Positions 26,915-35,505 are shown, counted from the stretch's first letter. The stretch is DNA of 64,000 bases from Ruminococcus sp. UNK.MGS-30 (GCA_000980705.1 LBCK01000002.1:186001-250000); one strand, 5' to 3'. Numbers and translations are program-made. The notes: generated by a model not told the origin, from the sequence alone.

Positions 26915-28036
26915 ATGAAACGCTTTTTGCAATGGTGGAAAGGACAGCCTGTGCTGGGGATCTCACTTCTGGCGGCGCTGGTGTCCATGTGCTTTGTGCC
27001 GCCGGATGCCGGCTATTTGTCCTACTGCAACCGTGCTGTGCTGATCCAGCTGTTTTGTCTCATGCTCACAGTGGCAGGACTGCGCAGCATCGGCGTGTTT
27101 GAACAGGTGACGCAAAACTTGTTGAAACGTGCCGGGACAGTGCGGCGTGTGGGACTGTTTCTCGTCCAGCTGTGCTTTTTCAGCGCCATGCTGGTGACCA
27201 ATGATGTGGCACTGCTCACCTTTGTGCCGCTGACGCTGCTGCTGTTCCGGGACATCGGGGACGAGAAAAGCCGCATCCGGGTCATTGTCCTGGAGACGGC
27301 TGCTGCGAATCTGGGCAGTATGATGACGCCGGTGGGCAATCCCCAGAACCTGTACCTCTATGCGGCGTACCAGCTGCACACCGGCGACTTTTTCCGTACC
27401 ATGCTCCCTGCCGGCGTGCTGAGCTGGCTGGTGCTTCTGGGATTGTCGTTCCTGCTGCCGAAAACACCCTGTGCCGGAAAACCTGGGGAAACAACCTTGC
27501 CTGTCATCCCGAAAAAGCCGGCGGCGGTGTATCTGCTGCTGTTCCTGGTGTGTCTGCTTACCGTGTTCCGGGTGATCCCGGACTGGCTCTGCCTTGTGCT
27601 GACTGCCGTGCTGGTGTTTTTCTGTGACAAAAGGCTTTTCGCCCAGGCGGACTACTGCCTGTTGGGGACGTTCGTCTGCTTTTTCGTGTTTGTGGGCAAT
27701 ATCGCACGGGTCGATGCCGTCCGGGCGTTCTTTGCCGGCGTGATGCAGGGCAGGGAGTTGTGGGTCTCGGCGGCGCTTTCACAGTGCATCAGCAATGTGC
27801 CGGCGGCTGTGATGCTGTCCGGCTTTACGGAAAATGCAAAGGCGCTGCTGCTGGGCGTGAACCTGGGCGGTCTGGGAACGCCTATCGCCTCTCTGGCGAG
27901 TCTGATCTCCTATCAGTTTTACAGCAAGGCGGCGCATTCCCGTCTGGGAAAATACCTGGGCATTTTCTCTGCCGTGAACTTCGGACTGCTGGCGGTTTTG
28001 CTGGCAGTGGGCTGGCTACAGCTGCGTTTTTTCTAG
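26915..28036 (+). CDS. SLC13/ArsB-superfamily anion permease
   Basis: 373 aa from ATG 26915 (AAAGGAGAA SD). It has about ten membrane segments. Two half-motifs typical of the ion-transporter superfamily are visible: LVTNDVALLTFVPLTLLL with MMTPVGNPQNL in the first half, and ALSQCISNVPAAVMLSG with NLGGLGTPIASLAS in the second. Substrates in the family include citrate, other dicarboxylates, sulfate and arsenite, and the sequence does not decide. Its 3' end overlaps the convergent peptidase gene by 21 bases. Confidence 0.82.
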   Translation: MKRFLQWWKGQPVLGISLLAALVSMCFVPPDAGYLSYCNRAVLIQLFCLMLTVAGLRSIGVFEQVTQNLLKRAGTVRRVGLFLVQLCFFSAMLVTNDVALLTFVPLTLLLFRDIGDEKSRIRVIVLETAAANLGSMMTPVGNPQNLYLYAAYQLHTGDFFRTMLPAGVLSWLVLLGLSFLLPKTPCAGKPGETTLPVIPKKPAAVYLLLFLVCLLTVFRVIPDWLCLVLTAVLVFFCDKRLFAQADYCLLGTFVCFFVFVGNIARVDAVRAFFAGVMQGRELWVSAALSQCISNVPAAVMLSGFTENAKALLLGVNLGGLGTPIASLASLISYQFYSKAAHSRLGKYLGIFSAVNFGLLAVLLAVGWLQLRFF

Positions 28037-28876
28037 GCAGATTTCCGCATACGCCAGACACCGGGCATCCGGCTGATGCCCCAGCTCCGTGGTCACGGCA
28101 AGGGGCAGTGCGGGGTCGGCGATGATGTCCTGCACTATCCGGTACAGTTCCGGCAGCTGCTGCTTTTTCGCCAGCTCCGAAAAATTTCCCAGCAGTACGC
28201 CGCTGCACCGGGAGAACATTCCCATTTGCCGGTACTGGTGCAGCATGGTCTCCATCCGGGCAAGACTGCCGGAACAGCTCTCCAGGAACAGCACCCGTCC
28301 CGTCGGGTCCGGCTGCCACGGCGTTCCGGCAAGTTTCAGCGTGCAGCGGATGTTGCCGCCGCAGACTTTTCCGGAGAGCTGGCTGCCCTGTAAAAAGGTA
28401 CAGCGAAAGCAAAACAGGTCATCGTCCTGCCGCTGTATCCAGCGTGTGAACCGTTCTGCGGCGGCAGGGCAGCTTGCCAGAAAGCGTGGCTGGCAGTAGA
28501 ACACCGGCACGTGACCGAAATCCTGCAGGGGATTGAGCAGAGCCGAAACGTCGCTGTATCCGAAAAAGGGCTTGGGAGTGTGGGCGATCTTCCGGAGATC
28601 CAGATGGGGCAGAACTACATTTGCCCCGTCGCCGCCGGTCAGATCAAAGACTGCATCCACCTCCGGCGACGCAAACGCCACCTGGATGTCTGCGGCACGT
28701 CGCTCTGCCGGCTGGGGTGTGCCGGCGGCAGTCTGGTACAAGGACGGGAAAACCACCGTGCGCAGTCCCAGCGATTCCAGAAAAGCGCAGAGCCGTGGAA
28801 CGGCGTCACTGCCCCGGGGCAGCCCGTCGGAACTGCCAACCAGTGCGATGGTGCTGTTTGGTGAAAACTGTAACAT
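28016..28876 (-). CDS. S66-family LD-carboxypeptidase-like protein
   Basis: 286 aa. The S66 family removes the terminal D-Ala from murein tetrapeptides in the cytosol; MccF-like members cleave microcin C. Visible are the nucleophile segment FFGYSDVSALL (Ser of GxSD), the Glu-bearing LFLESCSGS, and the His-bearing TTELGHQPD. Length fits LdcA. No signal peptide is seen, so it acts in the cytosol. SD GGAGGTC. It has its own promoter (28926-28954). Confidence 0.85.
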   Translation of the reverse strand: MLQFSPNSTIALVGSSDGLPRGSDAVPRLCAFLESLGLRTVVFPSLYQTAAGTPQPAERRAADIQVAFASPEVDAVFDLTGGDGANVVLPHLDLRKIAHTPKPFFGYSDVSALLNPLQDFGHVPVFYCQPRFLASCPAAAERFTRWIQRQDDDLFCFRCTFLQGSQLSGKVCGGNIRCTLKLAGTPWQPDPTGRVLFLESCSGSLARMETMLHQYRQMGMFSRCSGVLLGNFSELAKKQQLPELYRIVQDIIADPALPLAVTTELGHQPDARCLAYAEICLEKTQL

Positions 28877-28925
28877 AAAAAAGACCTCCGTTCTTGCCGA
28901 TCGGTGTGTGTGCGGCGCCGCCTTT

Positions 28926-28954
28926 AGTATAGCACGTCATTCTGTCACCGTCAA
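28926..28954 (-). promoter_or_regulatory. promoter of the LD-carboxypeptidase gene
   Basis: Minus strand TTGACG (28949-28954), 17 bp, TATACT (28926-28931). Confidence 0.7.
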
Positions 28955-29101
28955 AGCCGAATTTGTACCTACAAATTAACAAAAAAAACAGGAGATGTGA
29001 TTTTTCTTTTCTTTATTCTGAAAACCGTTCGGCGCATGGGAGCAAATCGGCAAAAAATAAGGTTTTGCAAAAAAAAATCTTGGGAAATTGCAAGAAACCT
29101 A

Positions 29102-29130
29102 TTGACATCATAGTTGAGATGTGATATTAT
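29102..29130 (+). promoter_or_regulatory. promoter of the split pfl operon
   Basis: TTGACA (29102-29107), 17 bp, TATTAT (29125-29130), preceded by A-rich DNA that could serve as an UP element. The leader is about 135 nt, and the SD is AAAGGGGAG (29256-29264). I found no clear FNR or Rex palindrome. The 395 bp gap 28877-29271 holds nothing else recognisable. Confidence 0.75.
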
Positions 29131-29271
29131 TAAGACAGATCAAAACACAGTCCTCTGACGGCAAAAAAAGCGGTGTGCAAACAGCGTGGAAATTGCCTGC
29201 CCAAAAGATTGTGCTTTGGAAAAATCCAAATCAAATTTCGCCGGTTTACCCGGCAAAGGGGAGATCTTAAA

Positions 29272-31359
29272 ATGGCAGAGACAATGGCAAAGGCATGGGA
29301 AGGTTTCGTCGGCGGCGCATGGGAAAAGACCATCGACGTCCGTGACTTCATCCAGAAGAACTACACTCCGTATGAGGGTGACGAAAGCTTTCTGGCCGGC
29401 CCGACTGATTCCACCAAGAAACTGTGGAGCGAAGTAATGGACCTGTTCCAGAAGGAACGTGAAAACGGCGGCGTTCTGGACATGGACACCAAGCTGGTTT
29501 CTACAGTAGATTCTCACGATGCAGGTTACATCGATAAGGATCTGGAGACCATCGTTGGTCTGCAGACTGACAAGCCGCTGAAGCGCTCCCTGCAGCCGTT
29601 CGGCGGTATCCGTATGGCTGAAGAGGCTTGCAAGGCTTACGGCTATGAAGTAGACCCGGAGATCAGCTATATCTTCACACACTACAGAAAGACACATAAC
29701 GAAGGCGTATTCGATGTTTACACACCGGAAATGCGTGCTGCTCGTCACAATGCAATCATCACCGGTCTGCCGGATGCTTACGGCCGTGGCCGTATCATCG
29801 GTGACTACCGCCGTGTTGCTCTGTACGGTGTAGACCGTCTGATCGAGGACAAGAACTATCAGAAGGCTATCACTTCCGGCACCATGACCGAAGAGAAGAT
29901 CCGTCTGCGTGAAGAACTGGCAGAACAGATCAAGGCTCTGAAGGCTCTGAAGAACATGGCAAAGAAGTATGGCTATGACATCTCTGTTCCGGCTACCACC
30001 GCTAAGGAAGCAATCCAGTGGACTTACTTCGCATACCTGGGTTCTGTTAAGGACCAGAACGGCGCAGCAATGAGCCTGGGCCGTACTTCCACATTCCTGG
30101 ACATCTACATTCAGCGTGACCTGGACAACGGTACTCTGACCGAGGAACAGGCACAGGAATACATCGACCACTTCATCATGAAGCTGCGTATGGTCAAGTT
30201 CGCAAGAACTCCGGAATACAACGCACTGTTCTCCGGCGACCCGCAGTGGGTTACTGAGTCTATCGGCGGTATGGGCATCGACGGCAGAACTCTGGTTACC
30301 AAGAACAGCTTCCGTTACCTGCACACCCTGGAAAACCTGGGTACTGCTCCGGAGCCGAACCTGACTGTTCTGTGGTCCAAGAGACTGCCGAAGGCATTCA
30401 AGCACTACTGTGCAAAGCTGTCCATCAACACCTCTTCCTTCCAGTATGAGAACGACGATCTGATGCGTGTGACACACGGTGATGACTATGCCATCGCTTG
30501 CTGCGTATCCTCCATGCGTGTTGGTAAGGAAATGCAGTTCTTCGGCGCTCGTGCAAACCTGGCAAAGTGCCTGCTGTACGCAATCAACGGCGGTGTGGAT
30601 GAAAGACTGGACGCTAAGACCGGTAAGCACAACCAGGTTGGTCCGAAGTATCGTCCGGTAGAAGGCGATTATCTGGATTATGATGACGTTATGGCAAAGT
30701 ACACAGACATGATGGCATGGCTGGCTAAGCTGTACGTAGATACCCTGAACTGCATCCACTATATGCACGACAAGTACTGCTATGAGGCAATCCAGATGGC
30801 TCTGCACGACAGAGACGTAAAGCGTTATTTCGCAACTGGTATCGCTGGTATGTCCGTTGTAGCTGACTCCCTGTCTGCAATCAAGTATGCAAAGGTTAAG
30901 TGCATCCGTGACGAATTCGGCGTAGTAACTGACTTCGAAGTAGAAGGCGACTTCCCGAAGTACGGCAACAACGACGACCGTGTAGACAGCATTGCAGTTG
31001 AGATCCTGGACAAGTTCATGGATATGATCCGCAGCAACTACTGCTACAGAGGCGGCGTTCCGACCACTTCTATCCTGACCATCACTTCCAACGTTGTATA
31101 CGGTAAGAAGACCGGTAACACTCCGGATGGCCGTAAGAAGGGTCAGCCGCTGGCTCCTGGTGCAAACCCGATGCACGGCCGTGACACCCACGGTGCAGCA
31201 GCATCTATGGCATCTGTTGCTAAGCTGCCGTGGAAGAATGCACAGGATGGTATCTCCAATACCTTCACCATCATCCCGGATGCTCTGGGTAAGGATTCTG
31301 CTGTATTCGCAGGCGACATCGACGTTGCTTCCATCCGTGAGGAAATGGAAAAGCAGTAA
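29272..31359 (+). CDS. pflB: pyruvate formate-lyase large subunit lacking the glycyl-radical segment
   Basis: 695 aa. It matches PflB (pyruvate + CoA to acetyl-CoA + formate) along its length: [36 protein letters not shown], and the active-site pair Cys410-Cys411 in [30 protein letters not shown] and [17 protein letters not shown] follow. Full-length enzymes have about 740-760 residues and end with a glycyl-radical loop. This one stops after [15 protein letters not shown] plus a short new tail and has no RVSGYA motif. That missing segment is encoded separately at 31663-31902. Codon use is of the highly expressed type. The enzyme should be inactive without the small glycyl subunit. Confidence 0.93.
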   Translation: MAETMAKAWEGFVGGAWEKTIDVRDFIQKNYTPYEGDESFLAGPTDSTKKLWSEVMDLFQKERENGGVLDMDTKLVSTVDSHDAGYIDKDLETIVGLQTDKPLKRSLQPFGGIRMAEEACKAYGYEVDPEISYIFTHYRKTHNEGVFDVYTPEMRAARHNAIITGLPDAYGRGRIIGDYRRVALYGVDRLIEDKNYQKAITSGTMTEEKIRLREELAEQIKALKALKNMAKKYGYDISVPATTAKEAIQWTYFAYLGSVKDQNGAAMSLGRTSTFLDIYIQRDLDNGTLTEEQAQEYIDHFIMKLRMVKFARTPEYNALFSGDPQWVTESIGGMGIDGRTLVTKNSFRYLHTLENLGTAPEPNLTVLWSKRLPKAFKHYCAKLSINTSSFQYENDDLMRVTHGDDYAIACCVSSMRVGKEMQFFGARANLAKCLLYAINGGVDERLDAKTGKHNQVGPKYRPVEGDYLDYDDVMAKYTDMMAWLAKLYVDTLNCIHYMHDKYCYEAIQMALHDRDVKRYFATGIAGMSVVADSLSAIKYAKVKCIRDEFGVVTDFEVEGDFPKYGNNDDRVDSIAVEILDKFMDMIRSNYCYRGGVPTTSILTITSNVVYGKKTGNTPDGRKKGQPLAPGANPMHGRDTHGAAASMASVAKLPWKNAQDGISNTFTIIPDALGKDSAVFAGDIDVASIREEMEKQ

Positions 31360-31395
31360 GTCTGAAAAGGACTATTTGAAAGGAGGCGCAGGGTC

Positions 31396-31605
31396 ATGGC
31401 GGAACATGAAGTCAAAGAACAGGACAAGTCGGATGAACTGGTGGACATGATCGAAAAGCTCATGGAAGACGGCAGCGGCCATCTCACCATCTCTGAGGAC
31501 GACCTCATGGGCGAGGGCTTGAATGTAAAGACCTATCGCAGCATGGATTGCTCGAAAGGGAACATGGCTTGCTGTCAGCCGACTGAGTTTATAGAGGACG
31601 AATGA
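31396..31605 (+). CDS. unrecognised 69-aa acidic protein between the two pfl subunit genes
   Basis: 69 aa with an excellent SD (AAAGGAGG, 31379-31386). I do not recognise it. It is strongly acidic in the first half (DELVDMIEKLMEDG, likely helical) and ends with three Cys: Cys52, Cys59 and Cys60 in DCSKGNMACCQP. It has no membrane segment or signal. It resembles no part of PFL, so it is not a decayed piece of the enzyme. Its place between the catalytic and glycyl subunits suggests a role in assembling, protecting or repairing the split enzyme. That is inference from position only. Confidence 0.8.
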   Translation: MAEHEVKEQDKSDELVDMIEKLMEDGSGHLTISEDDLMGEGLNVKTYRSMDCSKGNMACCQPTEFIEDE

Positions 31606-31662
31606 GTCTCATCCGTCCCCGGTATTTATCCCAATTCGTAAATTCTCAAGGAGGAATTTATC

Positions 31663-31902
31663 ATGGCAAACGAAAAACAAATTGAAAATCTGGTAGGTCT
31701 GCTGGACGGCTATGCAGAAAAAGGCGGACATCATCTGAACGTTAACGTTCTGAACCGTGAGACTCTGCTGGACGCACAGGCTCATCCGGAAAAGTATCCG
31801 CAGCTGACCATCCGTGTCAGCGGCTATGCAGTTAACTTCATCAAGCTGACCAAGGAACAGCAGGATGACGTTATCACCAGAACTTTCCACGCTGCTCTGT
31901 AA
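31663..31902 (+). CDS. stand-alone glycyl-radical subunit of pyruvate formate-lyase
   Basis: 79 aa with a near-perfect SD (AAGGAGGAA, 31648-31656). It corresponds to the extreme C-terminus of Pfl[21 protein letters not shown], then [23 protein letters not shown] with radical Gly54, and [12 protein letters not shown]. It resembles E. coli YfiD/GrcA, which replaces the damaged glycyl domain of PFL. Here the adjacent large subunit has no glycyl domain, so this protein must supply it under all conditions. It lies directly before the activase gene. Confidence 0.93.
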   Translation: MANEKQIENLVGLLDGYAEKGGHHLNVNVLNRETLLDAQAHPEKYPQLTIRVSGYAVNFIKLTKEQQDDVITRTFHAAL

Positions 31903-31950
31903 GCAGAAACGTGCTGGAATCGTAAAATAAACATAGCATAATGTTAGCAG

Positions 31951-31975
31951 TGGGCGTGCAGTTTCTGTGCGCCCA
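31951..31975 (+). promoter_or_regulatory. stem-loop between glycyl subunit and activase genes
   Basis: An 11 bp stem (TGGGCGTGCAG / CTGTGCGCCCA with two wobbles) and a TTT loop, followed by TTGTTGT. It may act as a partial terminator that makes the activase scarcer than the enzyme subunits, as PFL needs little activase. Confidence 0.6.
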
Positions 31976-32027
31976 TTGTTGTATCCGAACGCTTTCGTTT
32001 GCACTGCGTTCAAGAAAGGAGAACAAC

Positions 32028-32789
32028 ATGGAAGGACACATTCATTCCACAGAAAGTTTCGGCACAGTCGATGGCCCCGGAATCCGGTTCGTCATCTTTT
32101 TCCAGGGCTGTCCCATGCGCTGTCTCTACTGTCACAATCCGGACACCTGGACGATCGACAATCAGAACCAGGAGAATCTCCGGACGGTGGAATCTCTGCT
32201 GAAAGAGTACGACGGCATTAAGGAATTTCTCCACGACGGCGGCATTACCGCAACCGGCGGCGAACCTCTGGTGCAGATGGAGTTCTTAACGGAACTGTTT
32301 GAGGCGGCAAAGAAAAAGGGTATCAATACCTGTCTGGACACCTCCGGCATTCTGTTCCGTCAGGAACGCCGCCCGGAATTCGACCGGCTCATGGCAGTGA
32401 CGGATCTGGTCATGCTGGACATCAAGCACATTGACGATGCAGAACACCAGAAACTCACCAAGCAGAGCAACAGGCACATCCTGGAATTCGCCGAGTACCT
32501 CAAGGAAAAGGGCGTTCCGGTCTGGATCCGCCACGTGGTCGTGCCGGGCATCACACTGAACGACGACTATCTGCGGCAGCTGGGTCACTTTATCGGCGGT
32601 CTGGATAATCTGAAGGCACTGGACGTGCTGCCTTATCACACCATGGGTGAGGTCAAGTATGAAAACCTGGGGATCGACTATCCGCTGAAAGGCGTTCCGG
32701 CGGCGACAAAGGAACAGGCAATCCATGCAAAACAGGTCATCTTCGAGGGCATCAAGGAACGCATCCGGGAGGACATCCAAAAGCACTGA
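32028..32789 (+). CDS. pflA: pyruvate formate-lyase activating enzyme (radical SAM)
   Basis: 253 aa from ATG 32028 (AAAGGAG SD). It uses a 4Fe-4S cluster and S-adenosylmethionine to abstract a hydrogen from the radical glycine. The cluster motif CPMRCLYC (Cys28, Cys32, Cys35) follows the family signature HSTESFGTVDGPGIRFVIF. GGEPLVQ and the SAM-binding region follow. It is the last gene of the operon, and its target Gly is on the 79-aa subunit. A strong terminator follows at 32822. Confidence 0.97.
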   Translation: MEGHIHSTESFGTVDGPGIRFVIFFQGCPMRCLYCHNPDTWTIDNQNQENLRTVESLLKEYDGIKEFLHDGGITATGGEPLVQMEFLTELFEAAKKKGINTCLDTSGILFRQERRPEFDRLMAVTDLVMLDIKHIDDAEHQKLTKQSNRHILEFAEYLKEKGVPVWIRHVVVPGITLNDDYLRQLGHFIGGLDNLKALDVLPYHTMGEVKYENLGIDYPLKGVPAATKEQAIHAKQVIFEGIKERIREDIQKH

Positions 32790-32821
32790 CCATTGTTTCA
32801 CAAAAATCGCTTAAATTTTAC

Positions 32822-32850
32822 AAAAACCGCCTTGCCAAGGGCGGTTTTTT
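32822..32850 (+). terminator. terminator of the pfl operon
   Basis: AAAACCGCC and GGGCGGTTTT stem, ending in TTTTTT. The next promoter's -35 lies inside its loop. Confidence 0.9.
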
Positions 32851-32860
32851 CTGTTATAAT
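32832..32860 (+). promoter_or_regulatory. corA promoter
   Basis: TTGCCA (32832-32837), 17 bp, TATAAT (32855-32860). It overlaps the pfl terminator. Confidence 0.7.
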
Positions 32861-32868
32861 AAAAAGTG

Positions 32869-33030
32869 CGGCAAATTGAAAAATGCCGGAATATCATAAA
32901 ACTAGGAGGTGCGGCATGAACGCTGACCCTTATCCCTTGCCATGCCCGGAAAAAGCTTATGGCAAACGGATGAACACATGGAATACAGGCAAGGACAGCG
33001 GATGCCGTTAACCCGGTCGGGCTGCCTTGC
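32869..33030 (+). promoter_or_regulatory. structured corA leader, candidate Mg2+ (M-box-type) riboswitch
   Basis: Nested helices are visible: GCGGCAT (32911) with ATGCCGT (33002), CGCTG (32921) with CAGCG (32996), and CCTTGCC (32935) with GGCAAGG (32988). An alternative inner pairing, TTGCCAT (32937) with ATGGCAA (32959), excludes the last. Blocks such as AGGAGGTGCGGC and ACGCTGACCC recall, loosely, the M-box start. A CorA Mg2+ transporter gene follows. M-box identity is a guess from context. A structured, switch-like leader is well supported. Confidence 0.5.
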
Positions 33031-33048
33031 GGAAAGGTGGTATCCGAT

Positions 33049-33978
33049 TTGGTCTCTTATTACAAAACAGTGGCAAACCGGCTCATTGAGGTGGATTCTC
33101 TGATGCCGGGCTGCTGGATCTCCGTGGTTGACCCCACGGCACAGGAACGAAAAATGCTGATCGATGATTACGGGCTGGACAGCGACTTTCTGAAATCCTC
33201 ACTCGATGAAGAAGAGTCGTCCCGTGTGGAACAGGAGGAAAACCAGACCCTTATCATTGTAGATACGGCGGTGTCTGAGGTGCAGAAAGACGATACCTTG
33301 ATCTTCTACACCATGCCGCTGGGTATTATTATTACCGACCACTACGTCTTTACCATTTCCCTGCGAGAAAACAAGGTCATTGACGATGTGGTCAGCGGAC
33401 GGGTGCGGAATATCCAGACCCAGTTCCGGACACAGTTTGTGCTGCGGCTGATGATGAACATTACCGCATCGTTCCTGGTCTATCTGAAACAGATCGACAA
33501 GACTTCCAGCGCCATGCAGCGGAAACTGCACGGTGCAATGAAAAACCACGAACTGATTCAGATGCTGGAGTTGGAAAAGTCTCTGATCTACTTCTCCACA
33601 TCTCTGAAATCCAACGATGTGACCATGAACAAGATTCTGCGTGGCAGAGTGGTGAAACTCTACGAAGAGGACCAGGATCTGCTGGAAGATGTGCTGATCG
33701 AGCTGAAACAGGCGCAGGAGATGGCGAGCATCTATTCGGGCATTTTGTCCGGCGTTGTGGAGGCGTTCGGTTCGGTCATTTCCAACAATCTGAATATTGT
33801 TATGTGGCGTCTGACCATTGTGACCATTATCCTGGCGATTCCGACGATGGTGTACAGCTTTTACGGCATGAACACCCTGGATCTGCCCTTTGCAGAACAT
33901 ACATGGTTTCCCTCTGTGCTGTCGCTGGTACTGACCGCACTGGTGGCGTTTATCTTGCTGAAATATAAGAAAAAATAA
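33049..33978 (+). CDS. corA: CorA-family magnesium transporter
   Basis: 309 aa if translation starts at TTG 33049, which sits eight bases after AAAGGTGG. GTG 33037 is too close to that SD. A long cytoplasmic N-terminal domain ends in two membrane segments. The first is followed by the pore signature YGMN (FYGMNTLDLPF), diagnostic for CorA Mg2+ channels. The C-terminus is basic (KYKKK). Expression is probably controlled by the structured leader. The convergent neighbour is a CNNM/CorC protein, a family also linked to Mg2+. Confidence 0.93.
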   Translation: MVSYYKTVANRLIEVDSLMPGCWISVVDPTAQERKMLIDDYGLDSDFLKSSLDEEESSRVEQEENQTLIIVDTAVSEVQKDDTLIFYTMPLGIIITDHYVFTISLRENKVIDDVVSGRVRNIQTQFRTQFVLRLMMNITASFLVYLKQIDKTSSAMQRKLHGAMKNHELIQMLELEKSLIYFSTSLKSNDVTMNKILRGRVVKLYEEDQDLLEDVLIELKQAQEMASIYSGILSGVVEAFGSVISNNLNIVMWRLTIVTIILAIPTMVYSFYGMNTLDLPFAEHTWFPSVLSLVLTALVAFILLKYKKK

Positions 33979-34014
33979 AGGCAACACCGCATAAAGCTTT
34001 GTGCGGTGTTGCCT
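33971..34014 (-). terminator. terminator of the CNNM gene
   Basis: A 13 bp perfect stem AGGCAACACCGCA / TGCGGTGTTGCCT. On the minus strand TTTATTTTTT follows. It contains the ACACCGCATAAAG motif also present at 22051 and 35366. Confidence 0.85.
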
Positions 34015-34069
34015 AAAGACAGGCAGCCGGAAACGGATTCTGGCTGCCTGCTTTGCTTGAGAGAATGGA

Positions 34070-35326
34070 TTACTTTTCTTCCGGATGTTCAGTCTCCGGC
34101 GGTGTGACTTCCAGCCGGATGGAGCAGATGGTCTGGTTGTCCACTTCCAGTACGGTGAAATGGAACGTGCCGTCCGAGACGGTCTCGCCTGCGGCAGGGA
34201 TGTGTCCCAGGAGTTCCATGACCCAGCCGCCGATGGTAGTGCATTCCGTCTCCGGCACTTTCGCCGGGGCATCTTCCTTGTCCAGTGCGGAACACAGGTC
34301 GCTGACGCTGAACGAACCGACCACCGTGTAGGTGTGGGGTGCTGTTTTCTGGAATTCATGCACTACCTCGTCGCTCTCGTCGTAGATCTCGCCCACCAGC
34401 TGTTCGATGATGTCTTCCAGGGTGACCATGCCCTTTGTGCCGCCGTACTGGTCTACCACAATGGCAAGGTGTGTCTTGGCGTGCTGCATATCCCGGAGAA
34501 TGTCGCTGATGCGCTTGGTGTCCGGCACGTAGATCACATTCTGGGTGATCTCTGCCAGCGTCTGAAACTCGCCGCACAGGAGCCGGAAAAAGTCCTTGTT
34601 GGTAATCATGCCAATGATGTTGTCCATGTCCTTTTCGTATACCGGAAACCGGGAAAAGTGATTGTTCAGAAACATCTGCTTTGTCTCTTCGATGGTGGCA
34701 TCCGACGACAGGGCGACCATCCGGACACGTGGAATCAGTATCTCGCTGACGGAGGTCTCATCAAATTGCAGGGCGGAGATCACCAGATCGCTTTCCTGTT
34801 CTTCCAGAACGCCCTCTTCCTCGATCTCGTCAATGATGTATTTCAGCTCGTCCTCCGTGACGCTGGGCGCATCCTCCTTGGCAGTGAATGCCCGGGAAAG
34901 TACGCCGAACAGCAGTACGAAAGGCGTCATCAGCAGAGTAAACTTGGATAGGATGCCGCCCAGCGCCAGCGCCAGCTTGTCCGCATGGGACTTGGCGTAG
35001 GACTTCGGCAGCACTTCACCAAAGGTCAGCACCAGAACGGTCATGATGATGGTGGAAATGGCTGCGCCGGCAGAGCCGAAGTGGGCGGTGAAGAAGATCG
35101 TTGCCAGCGAGGATGCGCCGATGTTTACCACGTTGTTGCCCATCAGAATGGCGGTCAGCGCCTGTTCATAGCGGTTGGCGATATCCAGTGCCTTTTCGGC
35201 ACGTTTGTCCCCGGAATCCGCCATGTGCTTTAGCCGTATCTTATTGACACAGGCGAAAGCTGTTTCCGTGCTGGAAAACAATGCAGAAAAGGCGACGAGA
35301 ATCAGTATCGGTATGACGTAAACCAA
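34070..35326 (-). CDS. CNNM/CBS-domain (HlyC/CorC family) membrane protein
   Basis: 418 aa if it starts at TTG 35326, eight bases after GGGAGGA; no ATG is near. A CNNM transmembrane domain (about 1-170; FSALFSSTETAF and LTFGEVLPKSYA) is followed by two CBS domains (about 190-320; IPRVRMVAL, GMVTLEDIIEQLVGEI) and a CorC_HlyC C-terminal domain. Family members such as MpfA export Mg2+ or support Mg2+ homeostasis; haemolysin is a historical name. It is convergent with corA. The leader carries another hairpin. Confidence 0.9.
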   Translation of the reverse strand: MVYVIPILILVAFSALFSSTETAFACVNKIRLKHMADSGDKRAEKALDIANRYEQALTAILMGNNVVNIGASSLATIFFTAHFGSAGAAISTIIMTVLVLTFGEVLPKSYAKSHADKLALALGGILSKFTLLMTPFVLLFGVLSRAFTAKEDAPSVTEDELKYIIDEIEEEGVLEEQESDLVISALQFDETSVSEILIPRVRMVALSSDATIEETKQMFLNNHFSRFPVYEKDMDNIIGMITNKDFFRLLCGEFQTLAEITQNVIYVPDTKRISDILRDMQHAKTHLAIVVDQYGGTKGMVTLEDIIEQLVGEIYDESDEVVHEFQKTAPHTYTVVGSFSVSDLCSALDKEDAPAKVPETECTTIGGWVMELLGHIPAAGETVSDGTFHFTVLEVDNQTICSIRLEVTPPETEHPEEK

Positions 35327-35362
35327 AATAATAGTTCCTCCCAATGGAATCGAAATTTTAGG

Positions 35363-35405
35363 GCGACACCGCACAAAGCCGTCAGTCAGGCTTTATGCAG
35401 CGGTT
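35363..35405. repeat. hairpin with ACACCGCA(C/T)AAAG motif in the CNNM leader
   Basis: ACCGC/GCGGT and AAAGCC/GGCTTT arms (35368-35404). It shares the motif with 22051 and the CNNM terminator at 33985. Confidence 0.55.
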
Positions 35406-35437
35406 CCTTTCTACTGCGGTGCAGTACTATCTTATCC

Positions 35438-35466
35438 ATCATACCATAAAATACAGAAAGAATCAA
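35438..35466 (-). promoter_or_regulatory. promoter of the CNNM gene
   Basis: Minus strand TTGATT (35461-35466), 17 bp, TATGAT (35438-35443). Confidence 0.6.
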
Positions 35467-35505
35467 GAGGAACTGTCGAAATGAATCAAAAAAGAGGTTA
35501 TTTTT

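Noticed and set aside
28980-29130. FNR- or Rex-type operator at the pfl promoter
   Set aside because: AT-rich segments are present, but no convincing TTGAT-N4-ATCAA or TTGTTAA-type dyad could be found.
29140-31191. Long minus-strand ORF opposite pflB
   Set aside because: Shadow of a strongly codon-biased gene; composition (many Val, Cys and His) is typical of antisense frames.
31357-31663. Frameshift or readthrough joining the pflB large ORF to the glycyl-radical ORF
   Set aside because: The large ORF ends in TAA and the glycyl ORF begins with its own ATG and SD 304 bases later. A separate SD-equipped ORF lies between them and no slippery site was seen.
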